The notes beneath the pieces are model-generated. The model was not told the origin of the DNA, did no database searches, and saw only the letters and a program-made list of their open reading frames with translations. Position numbers and translations under genes: made by a program. A stretch of 64,000 nucleotides of DNA from an uncultured Eubacteriales bacterium (GTDB lineage: Bacteria > Bacillota > Clostridia > Peptostreptococcales > Anaerovoracaceae). The stretch covers positions 1 to 64,000 of the forward strand of contig UQOC01000002.1 of the NCBI GenBank assembly GCA_900542565.1. The letters run 5' to 3'. Positions 1-8,781 of the stretch are shown here, one piece after another (position 1 is the stretch's first letter; each line of letters begins with the position of its first letter).

Positions 1-651
1 TCCTGAAGTAGCGCTGGTCAGGGTTATTTCAGTACCCATATCTACTGTTCCGGACTGAGGGTCTGCCTGAGGCGCGGCTACGGCAGTCTCTCCGCCGCTT
101 CCCTCAACGAATTTGTACAGGGTGAACTCGGAAGGGTAGCCGTTTGGATTACCGTCAACCGTTCCATTTTTATATGCTCTGAATTTATTTTGGCTGCCTT
201 TATTGCTTGCCAGTCTGACAGTGTCATCACCTTGTCCGTCGAAAGTAAATTTACCGTCGCTTTCGGACCAGGCCCAGCTGTATTCAGCTCCCCTGATGCC
301 GTTTTCATTTCCGTCTTTCGGAGCAATGGCTTGCCCGTTGCTGTCCGTTAAGGTGACGCTGTCGCCGTCAACGGCAATCTGATACCAGGCGGTTCCTGGG
401 TCTGATATGCTGGCCATCTGGTCCGGCACACCCATTTCTGCAGCAGATAACCATGTCCCGTCAAGGGGGCCGGGCGCATATCCCGTATCAGTGACCAGGA
501 CATATTTGCCGTCGGTAAACTGTGAAGAGTCGGTTATCTTCTCATAAGTTCCCGTAGACGATGCAAATACGGCGGTTGGTATACCCGTAAGCACCATGGC
601 AGCCACCAGCAAAACGGCAAGTATCTTTCGCCTGTAATTTTTGCTCTTCAT
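1..651 (-). CDS. Secreted multidomain protein, N-terminal part (runs off the window)
   Basis: The gene starts at the ATG at 651 behind a strong AAAGGAGG ribosome site, and 217 codons are visible before the window edge. Residues 1-30 form a classical signal peptide: charged MKSKNYRRK, then a hydrophobic stretch ending near VFAS. The next 150 residues are rich in Gly, Asp and aromatics and look like an extracellular beta-sandwich module. From about residue 195 the pattern A-PQADPQSG-V-GT-ITLTSAT resembles the start of a chitobiase/hexosaminidase C-terminal-like (CHB_HEX_C) module, common in long clostridial surface proteins. The catalytic part, if any, lies outside the window, so no enzymatic function can be given. 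It could be another surface nuclease or nucleotidase. Confidence 0.75.
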   Translation of the reverse strand, partial: MKSKNYRRKILAVLLVAAMVLTGIPTAVFASSTGTYEKITDSSQFTDGKYVLVTDTGYAPGPLDGTWLSAAEMGVPDQMASISDPGTAWYQIAVDGDSVTLTDSNGQAIAPKDGNENGIRGAEYSWAWSESDGKFTFDGQGDDTVRLASNKGSQNKFRAYKNGTVDGNPNGYPSEFTLYKFVEGSGGETAVAAPQADPQSGTVDMGTEITLTSATSG

Positions 652-700
652 CTGCTCTTGTCCTCCTTTGCCTTAAATTTCATAAACAAATGAATCTATC

Positions 701-1909
701 TTAACGACCGCTCTTTTGCCCCGACATTACTGCGGCGCTTATAAGAGCTACGATCGGAACTGTCAGCAAGATCCCGACGGCGCCCGATATGCTCTGGATT
801 ATCTCTATACATATGTAGTCCGTGTTGATAAGCTGGCGGAACGGTATGTCGTATGTCTGTACCAGTATGAGCATGTTCAGGGACGAACCGGCGAAAGCCA
901 GGATCAGAGTATTGGCCATAGTGCCCATGGCGTCTTTTCCGATGTTCATTCCCGACTTGAAAAGCTCCTTTGCCGTCGCCTTGGGGTTGTTTATCCTCAG
1001 CTCATTGACCGATGAGGCAATGCCCAGGGCCACATCCATTACCGCTCCCAGGGCGGAGATCAGCACGCCGCAGACGAGAAGGCCGCTGATCTTTAAGCCT
1101 TTGTCGGCTCCGTAGAGGATGAGGTTTTCTGCCTCCGTCATATTAAATCCGTTGATCGGCGTTATGGCCCCCACAAGGGCGGCGATGATCCCGGCCGTAA
1201 GCACTCCAATGAAACACCCCAGCACAGCGCAGAAAGTTTTCCTCGAAAGACCGTTGAGCAGGAGCAGCGCTCCGGCAGAAGTCACGCCTATGACAGCCAC
1301 CGTCACCGGTATGACCGGCAGGCCTATCATAACAGCCGGTATGAGAACAAACCATATGCAGGCCAGAGTGAACAAAAGTCCCAGCAGGGCTCCAATGCCT
1401 TTCTTTCCGCCCAGGACAGCCAGAAGCACAAAGAAGATCAGCACAAAGGCGCCTACCACTATTCCCCTGTCATAGTTGAACACAGAAGCGTAATACGCCC
1501 CGTCCTCATCGGTCATGATCCGGACGATGATATTGTCGCCTTTCTCCAGGTCCACATTGAAAAGAGCGCTCATATAATTGGTAAGGCTCATTATCTCGTC
1601 TTTATGATCTCCGGTGAGTATGCGTATTTCCAGTTCCTGAGTGCCTACGCGTCTGCCCTCTGCATTGTCATAGTCCGGCTGGGCATCATCAGAAAGCACC
1701 GCCGTCACTTCGGCTTTTTCAAACACCATCTGGCTGGCGCTGGTCGGGACATGGTCTGCGGCCGCTTTGTTGAGTAGTACGGCGCAGACGGCAACTGCGG
1801 CAAATAATACGATCACGATCATCAGACATATCCTGTTGTCCCTGAGTTTTATCCATTCTTTTATTTCTCTTATCTTAGGATCAATATAATTGATTGTTTT
1901 TGTTGGCAT
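701..1909 (-). CDS. YibE/F family multi-pass membrane protein
   Basis: A 402-residue integral membrane protein of the YibE/F family (COG5438), whose biochemical role is unknown. One membrane segment lies near residues 28-48 (ICLMIVIVLFAAVAVCAVLL). An extracytoplasmic domain of about 95 residues follows (48-145), then six to seven closely packed helices from about 150 to the end. That is the family layout of a soluble domain followed by a channel-like helix bundle. The C-terminal half contains the conserved Gly/Ala-rich helices around GALLGLLFTLACIWF and ALGAVMDVALGIASS. It stands alone, about 50 bp upstream of the secreted protein gene and about 260 bp from the ABC operon. The length is normal for the family. 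Confidence 0.85.
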   Translation of the reverse strand: MPTKTINYIDPKIREIKEWIKLRDNRICLMIVIVLFAAVAVCAVLLNKAAADHVPTSASQMVFEKAEVTAVLSDDAQPDYDNAEGRRVGTQELEIRILTGDHKDEIMSLTNYMSALFNVDLEKGDNIIVRIMTDEDGAYYASVFNYDRGIVVGAFVLIFFVLLAVLGGKKGIGALLGLLFTLACIWFVLIPAVMIGLPVIPVTVAVIGVTSAGALLLLNGLSRKTFCAVLGCFIGVLTAGIIAALVGAITPINGFNMTEAENLILYGADKGLKISGLLVCGVLISALGAVMDVALGIASSVNELRINNPKATAKELFKSGMNIGKDAMGTMANTLILAFAGSSLNMLILVQTYDIPFRQLINTDYICIEIIQSISGAVGILLTVPIVALISAAVMSGQKSGR

Positions 1910-2025
1910 ATCTTAAAAATACTCCTCTCTCTCATAGATTATATAGTCCCTTTATCTTCTGCGGCTATCCCGCCAAGATTAACAAAATGTAAATTCCATG
2001 CAAACAGAAGGCAATTTCTGCAAAC

Positions 2026-2053
2026 AAAAAACAGGAGAAAGCTTTTCTCCTGT
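2026..2053 (-). terminator. Rho-independent terminator of the ABC exporter operon
   Basis: Perfect 10-bp inverted repeat ACAGGAGAAA (2031-2040) and TTTCTCCTGT (2044-2053) with a 3-nt loop. Read on the minus strand it is followed by a run of T (the AAAAA just left of the stem). It sits about 120 bp past the stop of the ABC permease gene and ahead of the YibE/F gene. Confidence 0.7.
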
Positions 2054-2171
2054 AAAAAATTTTCACTTTTGCCCTGTGTTTTAAGGAAAAGTAAACTTTT
2101 TGCCGTATGTCCGGGGTGTACGCCCATCAAGTTAAACTGCAGCAGGTATGGCCCCATACCATGCCTCATAC

Positions 2172-3065
2172 TTATCCTTTTGGCTTTATAAGGCAGTTGA
2201 GCAGGATATAAACTGCCAGCAGGACTGCTGCGGCAGCTGCAACGATACAGTATTTGCAGGCCTCGTCCACAAGGCTGCCGCTGAAATAAATATTGCAGTC
2301 AAGAGAGTCCCTCATACCTTCAGTAACTGCGGCTGGAACACCCTCCATTTCCATTTCGGCAAGCACACCATCAAGGCAATGCTCCCTGATAAGCGAGGTT
2401 CCATAAGTGCCCGGCAAAAAAACCATTACATTCCGGAGGCCTTCACCAAAAGATGCTATCGGCATATATGCCCCGCATATAAACCCATATCCGGCACTTA
2501 TCATCGCCCCTACCGCTGAAATCTGTCCCTGAGTAGTGAGAAAGAAGTTTATGACTGATGAGAGGGCTGTGCCAAACAATACCAGCAGCACCACATCCAG
2601 AACAAGGCATAGAACATCAGAAAATGTCATATGCCAGCCTGACGCACCCATATATCCGAGACAAATGGCGGCTGCCGAAAGGCATATGATAAGAGTTGAT
2701 ATTATAGCCGCTGCATAATAGCTGACTGAAAGGACAGCGCCGTTTATGGGCGATATCCTGAAATCCTTTATATTTCCAGTGGCTTTATCCTGTACCATCA
2801 GAAAGTTGGAACAGAAAGCCACCGTAACACAGGACACTGCAAGTATTGAAGATACCAGCTGACCGGCTACCAGTCCGTCAATAAGGCCCTCTGATATATC
2901 AGCATCCGCAGGTATTCCTGCAGTAAAGCTTTCCCTGTATACTTCTCCAAGAAAAGCGGAGTACAGTACAAGAAGGATCACCGGCGTTATGAGAGATGTG
3001 AAGAACATTCCCTTGTCTTTAAAAAAAAGTTTGATATTCCTCTTTATCAGTATGATCACAGTCAT
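2172..3065 (-). CDS. ABC-2 type transporter permease
   Basis: A 297-residue permease with six predicted membrane helices. One is near residues 20-40 (FTSLITPVILLVLYSAFL). A cytoplasm-facing loop carries VQDKATGNIKDFRISPI, the region that follows helix 2 in ABC-2 exporters. It overlaps the upstream ATPase gene by the 4-bp ATGA, so the two are translationally coupled and form one exporter. Substrate is not evident: ABC-2 exporters of this DrrAB/NodJ-like shape move drugs, lipids or polysaccharides. The GntR gene directly upstream may control it. Confidence 0.85.
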   Translation of the reverse strand: MTVIILIKRNIKLFFKDKGMFFTSLITPVILLVLYSAFLGEVYRESFTAGIPADADISEGLIDGLVAGQLVSSILAVSCVTVAFCSNFLMVQDKATGNIKDFRISPINGAVLSVSYYAAAIISTLIICLSAAAICLGYMGASGWHMTFSDVLCLVLDVVLLVLFGTALSSVINFFLTTQGQISAVGAMISAGYGFICGAYMPIASFGEGLRNVMVFLPGTYGTSLIREHCLDGVLAEMEMEGVPAAVTEGMRDSLDCNIYFSGSLVDEACKYCIVAAAAAVLLAVYILLNCLIKPKG

Positions 3066-3979
3066 TTTTCAGCGTCTCCTGTAAGGTCTTTTCCGGTGAC
3101 CGCCAGAAAGACATCGTCCATCTTTCCCTTGGTTATCTCAAAATCTTTAAAGGCCTCCGGATATTTAAGTATAAGTTCTGTCGCTGCCTTGGTACTTGGC
3201 ACGGCAATACGGTAAGCGTCTCTAACGGGAGTATATTCTGCACCCATCTGCTTGACGGTCTGTTCATCCGCACCATAAAGTGTGATAAAATCACCTGTAT
3301 AAGTATTTTTAAGCTCAAGGGGAGTACCTTCCGCAGCGGTCATACCGCCGTCTATGATCACCACATAGTCGGCTTCTGCAGCTTCTTCCATGTAATGTGT
3401 CGTCAGAAAGACGGTCAGGTTCTCATTTTTTCTCAACTCAAAGATGACATTCCATATGCTCTTTCTTGTCTGGGGGTCCAGTCCGGTGGTCGGCTCGTCC
3501 AAGACAAGTATCTTAGGCTTGTGGAGCAACGCCCTTGCAATATCGATGCGGCGCCGCTGTCCGCCGGAAAGCTTTCCCACAGCCCGTTTTTTCAGGTCTG
3601 AAAAGTCAAGGAGCGCTGCAAGTTCATCAAATCTTTTGCGGAATGGCTGACCACTCATGCCATACAGGACTGCCCTGCTTTCCAGGTTATCATACACGCT
3701 GAGGGCTGCGTCAAGGACCGAATCCTGAAAGACCACGCCCAGCTCCCTTTTAATGCCTGCCGCTTCTCTGTCCATATCGCGTCCGTCGATCATAACCTTT
3801 CCGCTGTCTTTGGAAAGCTGGCCGCACATGATATTGATGGTGGTAGATTTTCCTGCTCCGTTTACCCCAAGAAAAGCAAACAGTTCCCCTCTTTTCACCT
3901 TAAAGCTCAGATCATTTACAGCTTTTAAAGATCCGTATCTCTTGTTCAGACTGTCTATCTCTATGATGTTATCTGTCAT
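3062..3979 (-). CDS. ABC transporter ATP-binding protein (DrrA-like)
   Basis: A 305-residue ATPase. Walker A GVNGAGKSTT lies near residues 38-47. The signature LSGGQRRRIDIARAL is near 138-152 and Walker B ILVLDEPTTGLD near 157-168. The H-loop histidine is in FLTTHYMEEA. The C-terminal 70 residues form the extra domain typical of DrrA-like exporters, ending in the MDDVFLAVTGKDLTG motif shared by that group. Coupled to the permease by a 4-bp overlap and only 12 bp after the GntR gene, it is probably part of a three-gene unit. Confidence 0.9.
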   Translation of the reverse strand: MTDNIIEIDSLNKRYGSLKAVNDLSFKVKRGELFAFLGVNGAGKSTTINIMCGQLSKDSGKVMIDGRDMDREAAGIKRELGVVFQDSVLDAALSVYDNLESRAVLYGMSGQPFRKRFDELAALLDFSDLKKRAVGKLSGGQRRRIDIARALLHKPKILVLDEPTTGLDPQTRKSIWNVIFELRKNENLTVFLTTHYMEEAAEADYVVIIDGGMTAAEGTPLELKNTYTGDFITLYGADEQTVKQMGAEYTPVRDAYRIAVPSTKAATELILKYPEAFKDFEITKGKMDDVFLAVTGKDLTGDAEK

Positions 3980-3991
3980 ATCCCAATCTCT

Positions 3992-4618
3992 CTATCTGCC
4001 GAAATCCTCCATATCAGCCATCAGATACCGGGCAGCCTCATCGGCGTTCTTGTCCCTTATGGCTTCAATGATATCTTTGTGATATTTTGTATCTGCCGGG
4101 AAATTTATTTCTTTCCACTGGTTCCAGTAAAACTGGGCATATGCCCTTGTCAATGTGTCAAGAGCCTGTTCCAGCGCCTCGTAAGCGAATCTGTTGCGTG
4201 AAAAAGACATGAGCTCCAGGTGAAACTTCTTATTATACTCCCAATGCTTCCAGAAGTCTCTGATGGCTTCCTCTCCCGTACATAGCCTGTCTATTTCCTC
4301 CAGTTCTGCCAACTGATGGGGCTCTATGCTGTCTATCACCTGTCTCAGCATTCCTGCTTCAAATGCGGCTCTATAGTCAAGTATATCCTCAATATCGCTT
4401 CTGGTGATCCTGACCACCATGTATCCGCACCTGGGTATGCTCTTTAGGACATTTTCGCTGCATAGCTGGACCAGCGCCTCTCTCACCGGAGATTTGCTCA
4501 CATTATATTTTTCCGTCAGCATGCTTTCGCTGAGTATATCATCGGGAGAATACTCTCCCTGTATGATGGCCTCCATTATATGGTCATATACTTTTTTCTT
4601 GAGATTTTCTTTGTTCAT
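3992..4618 (-). CDS. GntR family transcriptional regulator (FadR/FCD subfamily)
   Basis: About 208 residues: an N-terminal winged helix-turn-helix (residues 5-70, including SESMLTEKYNVSKSPVREALVQL) followed by an all-helical FCD ligand-binding domain. The domain has the RAAFEAGMLRQ and HLELMSFSRN motifs that usually carry the metal/ligand His residues. The start is taken as ATG at 4618; a GTG at 4627 is in frame and neither has an ideal ribosome site. The gene is divergent from the cysteine desulfidase gene and heads the ABC exporter genes. The dyad at 4698-4720 between the divergent genes is a likely operator. FCD regulators respond to small carboxylic or amino acids, so it may control the desulfidase, the exporter or both. 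Confidence 0.85.
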   Translation of the reverse strand: MNKENLKKKVYDHIMEAIIQGEYSPDDILSESMLTEKYNVSKSPVREALVQLCSENVLKSIPRCGYMVVRITRSDIEDILDYRAAFEAGMLRQVIDSIEPHQLAELEEIDRLCTGEEAIRDFWKHWEYNKKFHLELMSFSRNRFAYEALEQALDTLTRAYAQFYWNQWKEINFPADTKYHKDIIEAIRDKNADEAARYLMADMEDFGR

Positions 4619-4689
4619 ATCCCTCACGCTCTTTTTATCTACTCACTTAATATATCATCTTCCCTTTTGAAAGTAAAGCTTCCCTTGTC

Positions 4690-4720
4690 TTGACCTTTGA
4701 TAATATTTCTGATATTATCA
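4690..4720 (+). promoter_or_regulatory. Promoter and candidate GntR operator ahead of the cysteine desulfidase gene
   Basis: The -35 TTGACC (4690-4695) and -10 TATTAT (4713-4718) are separated by 17 bp. The inverted repeat TGATAATAT (4698-4706) and ATATTATCA (4712-4720), with a 5-bp spacer, covers the spacer and -10. A repressor bound there would block this promoter, and the divergent GntR protein is the nearest candidate. A second TATAAT lies at 4725-4730. Assignment to that regulator is inferred. Confidence 0.5.
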
Positions 4721-4752
4721 GTAATATAATCAGATTTTAGGAGGTTGCAACC

Positions 4753-6057
4753 ATGATAGACCGTCAGCTTTACGACAACTTTAAAGAAATACTCAGATCC
4801 GAGCTGATACCTGCTCTGGGCTGTACTGAACCGGGCGCCATAGCCTACGGCGCTTCTCAGGCAAGGAGCCTGCTTGGGTCCATGCCTGAGTCTATGGAAT
4901 TATGGTGCAGCGGAAATATCGTTAAAAATGTCAAAGGCGTCATCGTTCCCAATTCAGGCGGCATGAGAGGCATAGAGGCCGCTGCGGTGCTGGGCATGCT
5001 TGCCGGCCATTCCCAGCCTGACGACTGTGATCTCGAAGTCCTTAACAGTATAACCTGCGATGATATCTCAGAAGCCGAAAAACTCCTGAGAGAAGGTTTC
5101 TGCCAATGCCATCTTGCAGAGGATACGCCCAACCTTTACATAAAAGTCCTGGTAAGAGGCAATGGCCATGAGGCTCAGATAATCATCGAGGGCAGCCATA
5201 CCAATATCACCGGCCGCATCTTGGATGGCAAGCCCATATATTCAAGCGCATCCTGCTCCGGCGATGATATGGCAGAAAAACTCAAGGACCATCTGTCCGT
5301 AAAAAAGATACTTCAATTTGCCGAAGCACTCACAGAAAAAGACGGCAGGGAACTTTTTTCTGCTCAGATACGGGACAATACTGCCATAGCCGAAGAAGGC
5401 CTTTCCGGAAACTATGGCGCGCGTGTCGGACAAACTCTGCTAAAGACACGGGATGAAGGATCTGTCAGAGCCCGTGCCGTGGCAAAAGCCGCCGCCGGCT
5501 CCGATGCCAGGATGAACGGCTGTACTCTGCCTGTCGTTATCAATTCAGGGAGCGGCAATCAGGGCATAACCGTTACAGTTCCCGTGGTGGAATATGCAAA
5601 AGCCGCTGGTGCGGATCAGCTTTCCCTCTACAGGGCCATGGCCATAAGCAATCTCATTTCCATACATATAAAACACCATATAGGAAAGCTCTCGGCTTTC
5701 TGCGGTGCCGTAAGCGCTTCCTGCGGAAGCGGTGCAGCGGTTGCTTATCTTCAGGGCGCCGATTATGCACAGATATGCAACACCATCTCCAACACACTGG
5801 GCAATGTAGGCGGCATAGTCTGCGACGGAGCAAAGGCCTCCTGTGCGGCAAAGATAGCATCATCTCTGGAGGCGGCTTTTCTCGGATACGATATGGCAAA
5901 AGATGACCTTTGCTTCAATCCGGGAGAAGGTTTTGTCGAAGATGATATTGAAGAAACCATAGATAATATCGGAAAGATCGGCAGATACGGAATGAAAAAC
6001 ACAGATAAGGAGATACTCCATCTCATGCTGGGCCATAAAGACTATATCTGCGACTGA
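4753..6057 (+). CDS. cyuA: L-cysteine desulfidase (CyuA/YhaM, UPF0597 family)
   Basis: A 434-residue protein of the serine-dehydratase-alpha-like UPF0597 family, which breaks L-cysteine into pyruvate, ammonia and sulfide using an oxygen-sensitive Fe-S cluster. Family hallmarks are visible: LIPALGCTEPGAIAYG at residues 19-34 with the invariant Cys24, VIVPNSGGMRG around 58-68, INSGSGNQGI around 263-272, and the cysteine-rich CGAVSASCGSG and CDGAKASCAAK in the last third. The start has GGAGG 8 bp upstream. The gene is monocistronic, with its own promoter and a terminator shared with the convergent nucleotidase gene. A GntR regulator is divergent. Length is normal. Confidence 0.9.
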   Translation: MIDRQLYDNFKEILRSELIPALGCTEPGAIAYGASQARSLLGSMPESMELWCSGNIVKNVKGVIVPNSGGMRGIEAAAVLGMLAGHSQPDDCDLEVLNSITCDDISEAEKLLREGFCQCHLAEDTPNLYIKVLVRGNGHEAQIIIEGSHTNITGRILDGKPIYSSASCSGDDMAEKLKDHLSVKKILQFAEALTEKDGRELFSAQIRDNTAIAEEGLSGNYGARVGQTLLKTRDEGSVRARAVAKAAAGSDARMNGCTLPVVINSGSGNQGITVTVPVVEYAKAAGADQLSLYRAMAISNLISIHIKHHIGKLSAFCGAVSASCGSGAAVAYLQGADYAQICNTISNTLGNVGGIVCDGAKASCAAKIASSLEAAFLGYDMAKDDLCFNPGEGFVEDDIEETIDNIGKIGRYGMKNTDKEILHLMLGHKDYICD

Positions 6058-6068
6058 TCCTGTATTTA

Positions 6069-6102
6069 AAATGCGCCGGCTGGTAATACCACAGGCGCAT
6101 TT
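6069..6102. terminator. Bidirectional terminator between cyuA and the nucleotidase gene
   Basis: AAATGCGCC (6069-6077) pairs perfectly with GGCGCATTT (6094-6102). T-rich sequence follows on the plus strand and A-rich sequence precedes it, so it can serve both convergent genes. Confidence 0.65.
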
Positions 6103-6105
6103 GTT

Positions 6106-8172
6106 TTATCTGTTTTCTGACCGTTTTTTCTGACCTGAGGCTGCTCCGCCGATACCTGCTGCTGCAATAAGTGCAAGGAGCCAGAGCCTTGCCTGCTCCT
6201 GATCGCCTGTTTCAGGTGTCTGAGATACCGCAGTTTCCGCAGCATCGCACCTGACACAGCGTCCGTCCTGATATTCGTGTCCAAGGGCGGCGACGATCTG
6301 TCCTTCTTCTACCACCTGACCGCATGTCGGGCAGATGGCATCTCCTGTATATCCTGCTTCGGTACAGGTGGCCTCGATCGTACCGCTGATCTTTACCTGT
6401 GCCACATCGTGACTGCATTTTGCTGTTATGCGTCCTTCACCATAAACGCTTCCATATGGTGAATTTTCGGCGGTAATGGTTGGAAGCCCGCTCTGGGCAT
6501 CTGTCGGGAATGACTCGATGTAATTGGCAAGTACCAGATAGTCTTCCATCACATAGTCGATGATGTTTTCTGCCCCGTCAAACATGGCGAATCCATCACC
6601 CAGATCTCTCAGCGTATAATTATATCCGGCCAGGCGATAAGTGCCATAAAGGTCAAGGGGCTCATACCGTCCTGTCTCCCTGTCATAGATCATTACATTC
6701 CTCACCCTGTATTCACCCGTCGGGCCGCCTGTCCATACGCCATGTTCATCTGACTGCACGGTAGATCTGATATATGGGTTTATCTCATAGGTAAGTCCTG
6801 ATACATGCAGGAATCCACCTGATTCAGAATCCGGATTCTCGGCACTATAGTCTTTAGCACCCCATTCGAGAGCGTCCAGTATCTGCTGTCCTGATACTTC
6901 CATGAGACAAGCCACATTTCCGAAAGTGTGTATGTCCTTGCATGAAAGGTAGGTGAGTTCTCCCGTGATCGCGCCGTTCCTTATGCCGCCTCCGTTCATA
7001 ATGGCAACATCCACATCCATGTCCATTTCATCAAAGAGATAATACAGCGCATCTGCCGTAAAGTCCCCTGTATTGGTCTCCTGCCTGCGTACCAGCCTCC
7101 TGCCGTTTTCATCATAGTTATCCAACACTACCTGCGAATATCCTATGGTCTGCCCCAAGCTCTCCTGTATAGATGATATCCAGCTTTCTTCCACAGCAGC
7201 CACCTCCGGGTCCTCTGGCCTTTCTGTAAAATCCGGAATGACATTACCTTCTTCATCCAGGCCTGTCTCAGTGAGAAGCTGTGCGCTCAAAGTACCGCCG
7301 GATGATATGGTCAGTTCCCCAACGCTATCAAAGTATGACCCGGTCTGTGTAAGCAGCACATCCTCGCCGTCTTTATCTTGGATCATCTGCGACTGTATAC
7401 TGTGATGAGAATGCCCATCTATGAAAGCGTCCAGCCCTGCGGTGTTTGATATCACATCTGTTGACCGCCACGGAGCAGAGCTTTCATCAATACCCAGATG
7501 TCCCAGTGCGATCACATAGTCGGCGCCTTCTGTCCTTGCCTGATCTATGGCCTTCTGTACATCATCATACAGAGCCTGTCCGTTGTCCCCGCCTGAAATA
7601 CCGTATATATAGTTTCCGTCTTCATCCTGGAAATATGCCGGAGTTGACTTTGTGAAAGACTCTGGTGTTGTCACACCGATGAAGGCGATCTTTTTTCCTC
7701 CGGTCTCAAAGATCTTGTAGCTGTCCAGCACATTTTCGCCTCTTTTGCCCTCTTTCTCATGGTAGAAATTACATGAGACATATGGAACGGCATAACCGGT
7801 CATCACTTCCATTGCCCTGTCCATACCGTAATCAAACTCATGATTGCCCACGGTTGCCAGATCATATCCTGCCATGACCATAAGATCCATTATCATTTCT
7901 CCTTTGTCCATGGAACCGTAGGCTGTTCCCTGGATATGATCCCCTGCGTCTACCAGAAGCACATTTTTATAGCTGTCTTTCAGGTGAGCAAGCTTCGCAT
8001 AGTTCCATCCTGCTTCATCACCGCTGTTGTTGTCTATATATGAGTGGATATCATTGGTGTACAAGATCGTTATCTCTTCTTCCTGAGCCGCTGCCGACTG
8101 CGGCACTGCAAAAGTAAATGTCATGCACAATGCAAGTAACGCTCCCATGATCGCTCTTTTTCCCTTTTTCAT
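6106..8172 (-). CDS. Cell-wall-anchored 5'-nucleotidase / bifunctional metallophosphatase
   Basis: A 688-residue surface enzyme with a signal peptide at residues 1-29 (ALLALCMTFTFAVPQSAAA). The calcineurin-like metallophosphoesterase domain spans about 33-290, with TNDIHSYID, DAGDHIQG, GNHEFDYG and FIDGHSHH supplying the metal ligands. The 5'-nucleotidase C-terminal domain follows (about 335-560, with MNGGGIRNGAITGELTY and an NYTLRDLGDGFAMFDG substrate loop). Next is a Cys-rich repeat with CPTCG and CVRC pairs. The tail is a sorting-type signal, TPETG, then a hydrophobic helix and KKRSENR. It should release nucleosides from extracellular nucleotides, feeding the nucleoside phosphorolysis operon at 13-15 kb. 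Monocistronic. Confidence 0.9.
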   Translation of the reverse strand: MKKGKRAIMGALLALCMTFTFAVPQSAAAQEEEITILYTNDIHSYIDNNSGDEAGWNYAKLAHLKDSYKNVLLVDAGDHIQGTAYGSMDKGEMIMDLMVMAGYDLATVGNHEFDYGMDRAMEVMTGYAVPYVSCNFYHEKEGKRGENVLDSYKIFETGGKKIAFIGVTTPESFTKSTPAYFQDEDGNYIYGISGGDNGQALYDDVQKAIDQARTEGADYVIALGHLGIDESSAPWRSTDVISNTAGLDAFIDGHSHHSIQSQMIQDKDGEDVLLTQTGSYFDSVGELTISSGGTLSAQLLTETGLDEEGNVIPDFTERPEDPEVAAVEESWISSIQESLGQTIGYSQVVLDNYDENGRRLVRRQETNTGDFTADALYYLFDEMDMDVDVAIMNGGGIRNGAITGELTYLSCKDIHTFGNVACLMEVSGQQILDALEWGAKDYSAENPDSESGGFLHVSGLTYEINPYIRSTVQSDEHGVWTGGPTGEYRVRNVMIYDRETGRYEPLDLYGTYRLAGYNYTLRDLGDGFAMFDGAENIIDYVMEDYLVLANYIESFPTDAQSGLPTITAENSPYGSVYGEGRITAKCSHDVAQVKISGTIEATCTEAGYTGDAICPTCGQVVEEGQIVAALGHEYQDGRCVRCDAAETAVSQTPETGDQEQARLWLLALIAAAGIGGAASGQKKRSENR

Positions 8173-8389
8173 AACATCTCTCCTATCAAGCTTTTTCTTC
8201 TTTCATGATATCCCTTATATTTTAAACCGTCCTCATAAATAAGTAAAATATATATTAAAATCTTAAAAGCCTTTGAACGCCAGGCATGCTGGCAATCGGA
8301 TGTATGGTTATGGCCTTTTGTCATAGGCTGCCGGCAGCCTTTGGGCAGGGGGCTTTGCAGCAATGAGCTCCACAGGAAACTTTGCAGCA
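8173..8389. other. Intergenic stretch with no gene seen
   Basis: The upstream region of the nucleotidase gene. The only structure seen is a perfect 14-bp palindrome GGCTGCCGGCAGCC at 8326-8339. No reading frame here has a ribosome site or protein-like composition. Confidence 0.5.
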
Positions 8390-8692
8390 AGGGGGTCTCC
8401 CCCTAAAACTTATGTTTTATTGATTTAAGGGGGAGCGGCTACACCTAAAACAGATATTTTTCGTTTTTCAGGGGGACCGCTTCCCCCTTATTTTTTTAGA
8501 TCAAGGTTTTCAGGGGGACCACGGAAAGGGAGTAAAGAGCGTCTATCCATGGATTTCTGTCGTTTTGACAATTTTACTTGTCAAAATAGTCCCTAAAATG
8601 CCGTTCTCACTCCCCCTGAAAGGGACAGAATGCATGATTTCGGTGTAGTCGCTCCCCCTGATTCTATGTTTTCCTCCGTTTCAGGGGGAGCG
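8390..8692. repeat. Structured intergenic repeat, copy 1
   Basis: About 300 bp built from AGGGGGA and TCCCCCT blocks that pair into hairpins. The core inverted repeat TTTTGACAA (8563-8571) and TTGTCAAAA (8578-8586), loop TTTTAC, is nested inside TTCAGGGGGA (8509-8518) pairing with TCCCCCTGAA (8611-8620). A right-hand perfect 12-bp pair CGCTCCCCCTGA (8650-8661) and TCAGGGGGAGCG (8681-8692) follows. The same core, with identical loop and the shared strings CTACACCTAAAA and CTCACTCCCCCTGAA, recurs at 17895-18190. No protein is encoded. It is either a non-autonomous mobile element or a structured RNA locus. Confidence 0.7.
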
Positions 8693-8781
8693 CATCTCAG
8701 TATAACCTTATTTTTCCTTACCGGAATGAATGTCTGCCTCTGCCCCATGTTCAACATCTTTATATAACCTGTCCGGCGTTT

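Noticed and set aside
716..1475. Long plus-strand open frames opposite the YibE/F gene
   Set aside because: They are antisense shadows of a well-supported membrane protein and have no ribosome sites.
8169..8390. 73-codon open frame upstream of the nucleotidase gene
   Set aside because: It has no ribosome site, its composition is not protein-like, and it overlaps the leader of the nucleotidase gene.
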